Of a stretch of 64,000 nucleotides of DNA, positions 60,901 through 64,000 are shown piece after piece (position 1 is the stretch's first letter; each line of letters begins with the position of its first letter). The notes under the pieces are model-generated. The model worked only from the letters and a program-made list of their open reading frames with translations. It ran no database searches and had not been told where the DNA came from. The stretch lies in the NCBI GenBank assembly GCA_041390625.1, contig JAWKPM010000014.1:13389-77388 (forward strand). The letters run 5' to 3'. The stretch is from RBC038 sp041390625 (GTDB lineage: Bacteria; Chloroflexota; Dehalococcoidia; UBA2979). The translations under genes and the position numbers were made by a program.

Positions 60901-61308
60901 CTATCTCCCCCGTCGCATCGAGGCGCCGCCCGACTGGCCGACGATCGGGTCGGGCCCGATGAGCAGCTGCGACAGCGCTCGACTCATGCCGTTTCGTTCG
61001 AACAGGTCGCCGAAGACGGCCACGTCCTCGACGACATGCCCGTGGTACGCGATCGCCGCCTCGGCTTCCGCCCGAATCGGGTCGATGTCCGAGGCGCTGT
61101 AGTCCCCCGGTCGGATGTTCCGTATCAGGAACTCGCGGTTGCCGTCGAGCCCTCCGATGGTCGACTCCACCATCGAGGGGCGCTCGCCGCCCCACGCCGC
61201 GATGAAGTGCATGCACGACTGCGCCTCGGTCACGTGCTCGGAAGGCAGCGCATCGAGGTCGATGCGGCGCCGGCACTCCGGCATCGGGCAGCGCACCTCG
61301 CGCGTCAT
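60901..61308 (-). CDS. Hypothetical protein in the purine operon
   Basis: A 135-residue protein with an N-terminal CPMPEC pair that might bind metal together with a later Cys-His (QSCMHF), and a C-terminal helical part. I recognise no family. ATG 61308 overlaps the purD stop by four bases and the stop abuts the cupin start, so it is tightly embedded between purD and purB. Confidence 0.78.
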   Translation of the reverse strand: MTREVRCPMPECRRRIDLDALPSEHVTEAQSCMHFIAAWGGERPSMVESTIGGLDGNREFLIRNIRPGDYSASDIDPIRAEAEAAIAYHGHVVEDVAVFGDLFERNGMSRALSQLLIGPDPIVGQSGGASMRRGR

Positions 61309-62621
61309 CGAGGCCGCCCGCCACCCACCTCGACGCCGACTCCTTCGAGGCCGACGTCCGTGCGGTAGTGCGCCCCCTCGAAGTGGATGCGGCGCACGTT
61401 GTCGTAGGCACGGGCGCGCGCCTCTTCGAGGGTCGGACCGGTCGCGACGACGCACAGCACGCGTCCCCCCGAGGTTACGAGCACACCGTCCTCGCGCCGC
61501 GTCGCCCCTGCGAGGAACACTTCGACGCCGTCATCGACGTCCTCGAGGCCGGTGATCGGGAAGCCCGTCGGATAGGAGCCGGGGTACCCTCCCGAGGCCA
61601 TCACGACGCCGACGCTCGCGTCTTCGCTCCACTCGACCTCGAGGTCGCCCAGGGCGTTCGAGGCGACGGCCCAGCAGATCTCGAGGAGGTCGGTCTTCAA
61701 CCGAGGCAGTAGCACCTCGCACTCCGGGTCGCCGAAGCGCGAGTTGAACTCGATGACGCGGAATCCGGCTTCGGTGCGCATCATGCCGGGGTACAGCACC
61801 CCTCGATACGGACGACCCGCATCGAACATCGCCTGCACAGCGCGTTCGGTGACGTCGCGCTCGATCGATCGAGCTTCGCGATCCGAGAGCCAGCCGGGCG
61901 GCGAGTAGACCCCCATGCCGCCGGTGTTGGGCCCGCGCCCACCGTCGAAGACGGGCTTGTAGTCGCACGAGAACGGCATGTGCCGCACGGCGACGCCGTC
62001 GGTGAACGCGTGCGCCGAGGTCTCGGGCCCGCTCATACGCTCCTCCACGAGGATGCGAGCACCCGCCTCGCCGAACACCTTCGAGGTCATGGCCGCCTCG
62101 ATCGCCGCGTCGGCCTCCTCGAGGTTGTCGCACACAACGACACCCTTCCCGAGCGCGAGGCCGTCGGCCTTGATCACGGGCGGCGCGCCGAGGCTCCAGG
62201 CATACGCCTTTGCCTCGTCGGCCGAATCGAAGATGCGTGCCTCGCCGGTCGCGATGCCGGCGTCGCGCATGAGCTGCTTCGCGAACGACTTCGACCACTC
62301 GATCTCGGCCGCGGCCTTCGAGGGCCCGAAGCACCGAATCCCCTCGACGGTCAGCCGATCGACGATTCCGAGGGCGAGGGGGTCGTCCGGCCCGACCACC
62401 ACGAGGTCCGCGTGCACCCGCTTCGCCAGCGCCGCGACAGCTTCGAGGTCGGTGACCGCCACCTCGGGCACGTTCTCGCCGAGGTCCTCAGTCCCCGCAT
62501 TGCCCGGCGCGATCCAGAGTCGCTCGAGCCGCGGCGAGCGCGCGAGCCTGGAGGCGATCGCGTGCTCGCGTCCGCCTGAGCCCAGCAGCAACACGTTGAG
62601 CTTCCCCGCGTCCGACGTCAT
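61305..62621 (-). CDS. purD: Phosphoribosylamine-glycine ligase
   Basis: A 438-residue ATP-grasp enzyme making GAR. VLLLGSGGREHAIASRLARS, VIKADGLALGKGVVV, RGPNTGGMGVYSP and VIEFNSRFGDPECEVLLPRL are the conserved blocks. ATG 62621 is chosen at the family start and overlaps the VOC gene stop (ATGA). Confidence 0.97.
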   Translation of the reverse strand: MTSDAGKLNVLLLGSGGREHAIASRLARSPRLERLWIAPGNAGTEDLGENVPEVAVTDLEAVAALAKRVHADLVVVGPDDPLALGIVDRLTVEGIRCFGPSKAAAEIEWSKSFAKQLMRDAGIATGEARIFDSADEAKAYAWSLGAPPVIKADGLALGKGVVVCDNLEEADAAIEAAMTSKVFGEAGARILVEERMSGPETSAHAFTDGVAVRHMPFSCDYKPVFDGGRGPNTGGMGVYSPPGWLSDREARSIERDVTERAVQAMFDAGRPYRGVLYPGMMRTEAGFRVIEFNSRFGDPECEVLLPRLKTDLLEICWAVASNALGDLEVEWSEDASVGVVMASGGYPGSYPTGFPITGLEDVDDGVEVFLAGATRREDGVLVTSGGRVLCVVATGPTLEEARARAYDNVRRIHFEGAHYRTDVGLEGVGVEVGGGRPR

Positions 62622-62998
62622 CCGGGGTCCGTCCGCGGCTCCGTGAGCCGGATCTGATTGCCGAAGGGGTCGCGCACGAAGCACTCCCTCGTCCCCCATG
62701 GGCGGTCGACGGGCTCGAGCTCGATGCCGACGCCGCGCTCGCGCAACTCGAGGGCGATCGCGTCGACCGCGTGCACGAACACCACCGTCGCGCCCCCACC
62801 TCGAGGCCCGCCCGGTGAGGTCGAGAGATGCAGCGCCGCTTCGTCGCGGCTGACCACAGCGTACTCGGCGCCGCCGTCATCTCGATGCTCCGAGCTGACC
62901 TCGAAGCCCAGTCGGTCACGATAGAAGGAGAGCGCCCCGGACATCTCGTCGACGTGGAGCAGCGGCACCGCGAGGAGCCATCGGCTCGCGCGGTTCAT
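62618..62998 (-). CDS. VOC-family protein in the purine operon
   Basis: A 126-residue glyoxalase/bleomycin-resistance-like domain: VPLLHVDEMSGALSFYRDRLGFEV at the start and WGTRECFVRDPFGNQIRLTEP at the end. Overlaps guaA and purD by four bases each, so translation of all three is coupled. Its ligand is unknown. Confidence 0.9.
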   Translation of the reverse strand: MNRASRWLLAVPLLHVDEMSGALSFYRDRLGFEVSSEHRDDGGAEYAVVSRDEAALHLSTSPGGPRGGGATVVFVHAVDAIALELRERGVGIELEPVDRPWGTRECFVRDPFGNQIRLTEPRTDPG

Positions 62999-64000
62999 TC
63001 CCACTCGATCGTGCCCGGTGGCTTCGAGGTGATGTCGTAGACGACGCGGTTCACCTCGCGCACCTCATTGGTGATCCGGCTCGAGATCGAGGCGAGCAGG
63101 TCGTACGGCAATCGCGCCCAGTCGGCCGTCATCGCGTCGTCCGCCGACACGCAGCGCAGCGCGATCGTGTGGCCGTACGTGCGGAAGTCGCCCTGCACTC
63201 CGACGGACTTCGTGTCGGTGAGAACGGCGAAGGACTGCCAGAGGTCGTAGTACACCTCGGCCTTCTTGATCTCGTCCATCACGACCCAGTCCGCCCGACG
63301 CAGGATGTCGAGCTTCTCGCGCGTGACCTCGCCGATGACGCGGATCGCGAGGCCGGGACCGGGGAACGGCTGCCGATAGACCATCTCGTGCGGCAGCCCG
63401 AGTTCGGTTCCTACGCGCCGGACCTCGTCCTTGAAGAGGTTGCGCAGCGGCTCGATGAGCGTCAGCCGCATGTCCTTCGGTAGGCCGCCTACGTTGTGGT
63501 GCGTCTTGATCTTCGCCGCGGCGTTGTTGCCGGTCGAGGCCGATTCGATGACGTCTGGGTACGTCGTCCCCTGCACGAGGAAGTCGACCTGCCCGAGGGA
63601 TCGTGTCTCGTCCTCGAAGAGGTGGATGAATGTCTCGCCGATGCGTTTGCGCTTCGTCTCAGGGTTTGTGACCTCGGCCAGCTCGCTGAGGAAGCGGTCC
63701 TGCGCATCGACGTGCCGAAGCTTGATCTCGAGGTGGTTCGTGAACGTCGAGACCACCCGCTCCGCCTCGCCGAGCCTCAACAGACCGTTGTCGACGAAGA
63801 TGCACGTGAGCTGGTCTCCGACCGCGGCATGCACGAGCCGCGCAGCCACCGCCGAGTCCACGCCACCCGAGAGCGCGCAGATCACCTGACCATCGCCCAC
63901 CGCGTCGCGAATGCCGCGAATCGACTCGTCGACGAAGTTGCCCGCGGTCCAGGACTTGTCGCAGCCGGCCACTTCGAACAGGAAATTCTCGATCAGCTGG
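62995..64000 (-). CDS. guaA: GMP synthase (glutamine-hydrolysing), N-terminus beyond window
   Basis: Only the C-terminal portion is in the window: the frame is open to base 64000, with ENFLFEVAGCDKSW preceding the ATP-pyrophosphatase domain. The P-loop LSGGVDSAVAARL, the TYPDVIES segment and FPGPGLAIRV are conserved, and the C-terminus (KPPGTIEWE) is the family's invariant end. The glutamine amidotransferase domain lies outside. It heads guaA-VOC-purD-orf-cupin-purB-purC-purS. Confidence 0.97.
   Translation of the reverse strand, partial: QLIENFLFEVAGCDKSWTAGNFVDESIRGIRDAVGDGQVICALSGGVDSAVAARLVHAAVGDQLTCIFVDNGLLRLGEAERVVSTFTNHLEIKLRHVDAQDRFLSELAEVTNPETKRKRIGETFIHLFEDETRSLGQVDFLVQGTTYPDVIESASTGNNAAAKIKTHHNVGGLPKDMRLTLIEPLRNLFKDEVRRVGTELGLPHEMVYRQPFPGPGLAIRVIGEVTREKLDILRRADWVVMDEIKKAEVYYDLWQSFAVLTDTKSVGVQGDFRTYGHTIALRCVSADDAMTADWARLPYDLLASISSRITNEVREVNRVVYDITSKPPGTIEWE

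Overview
The window is gene-dense, very GC-rich bacterial chromosome with housekeeping content and little mobile DNA. The mix of an unlinked HisZ/HisG pair, PurS, RNase J, family-4 uracil-DNA glycosylase, type A RNase P RNA, an FtsK with four membrane helices and a pantothenate operon behind a structured leader fits a high-GC member of Chloroflexota (Dehalococcoidia-like). This is inference from gene content; no 16S rRNA or tRNA gene is present to settle it. Codon use is almost uniform. The short word TCGAGG (often ATCGAGGC) is strikingly common in all three reading frames and between genes.

Layout: 1-7 kb carries a partial polA, a frameshifted DUF3800 gene, mutM, a VIT-type transporter, an alpha/beta-hydrolase fold protein and a P1/DmpA-type peptidase. 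7.2-9.7 kb is the panD-panB-panC operon behind a promoter, hairpins, an attenuator-like terminator and a small upstream ORF. 9.7-12 kb has stress or regulatory accessory genes (AraC-type, VOC, DUF1801, ArsR-SRPBCC). 12.4-18.1 kb holds yebC-ruvC-ruvA-GGDEF and uvrB. On the minus strand, 18.9-31 kb carries ftsK, RNase J, UDG, tatC/tatB, acpP, nusB, fabG, fabD, rpmF, DUF177 and a membrane-anchored hydrolase. 31.2-35.3 kb is a recombinase-like gene followed immediately by modABC, then rnpB. 36-47 kb is mixed: dinB, cupin, an isolated murE, a class III aminotransferase, an OafA-type acyltransferase, lipoproteins, birA and a HAD protein.

47.3-53.9 kb is the histidine operon (hisZ, a double-length hisG, a zinc phospholipase C-like gene, hisD, hisC, hisB). 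A HisN-type phosphatase gene lies separately at 57.2 kb. 54-64 kb on the minus strand is purine synthesis: purE-purK, and guaA-VOC-purD-orf-cupin-purB-purC-purS.

Most interesting: (1) a histidine-rich leader peptide with its own promoter and a terminator/antiterminator pair upstream of hisZ, i.e. a ribosome-mediated attenuator; (2) a complete miniature transcription unit at 44.75-45.00 kb (promoter, perfect Shine-Dalgarno, 41-codon ORF with three EGE repeats, strong terminator); (3) a family of intergenic repeats built from GAA-triloop hairpins, all in the same orientation; (4) the strand-biased TCGAGG word, a KOPS-like candidate; (5) a tandem HisG fusion whose first half has lost its PRPP loop; (6) a recombinase-like protein with a degraded catalytic domain apparently co-transcribed with modABC; (7) short or absent leaders and tiny upstream ORFs coupled by ATGA to panD and murE.
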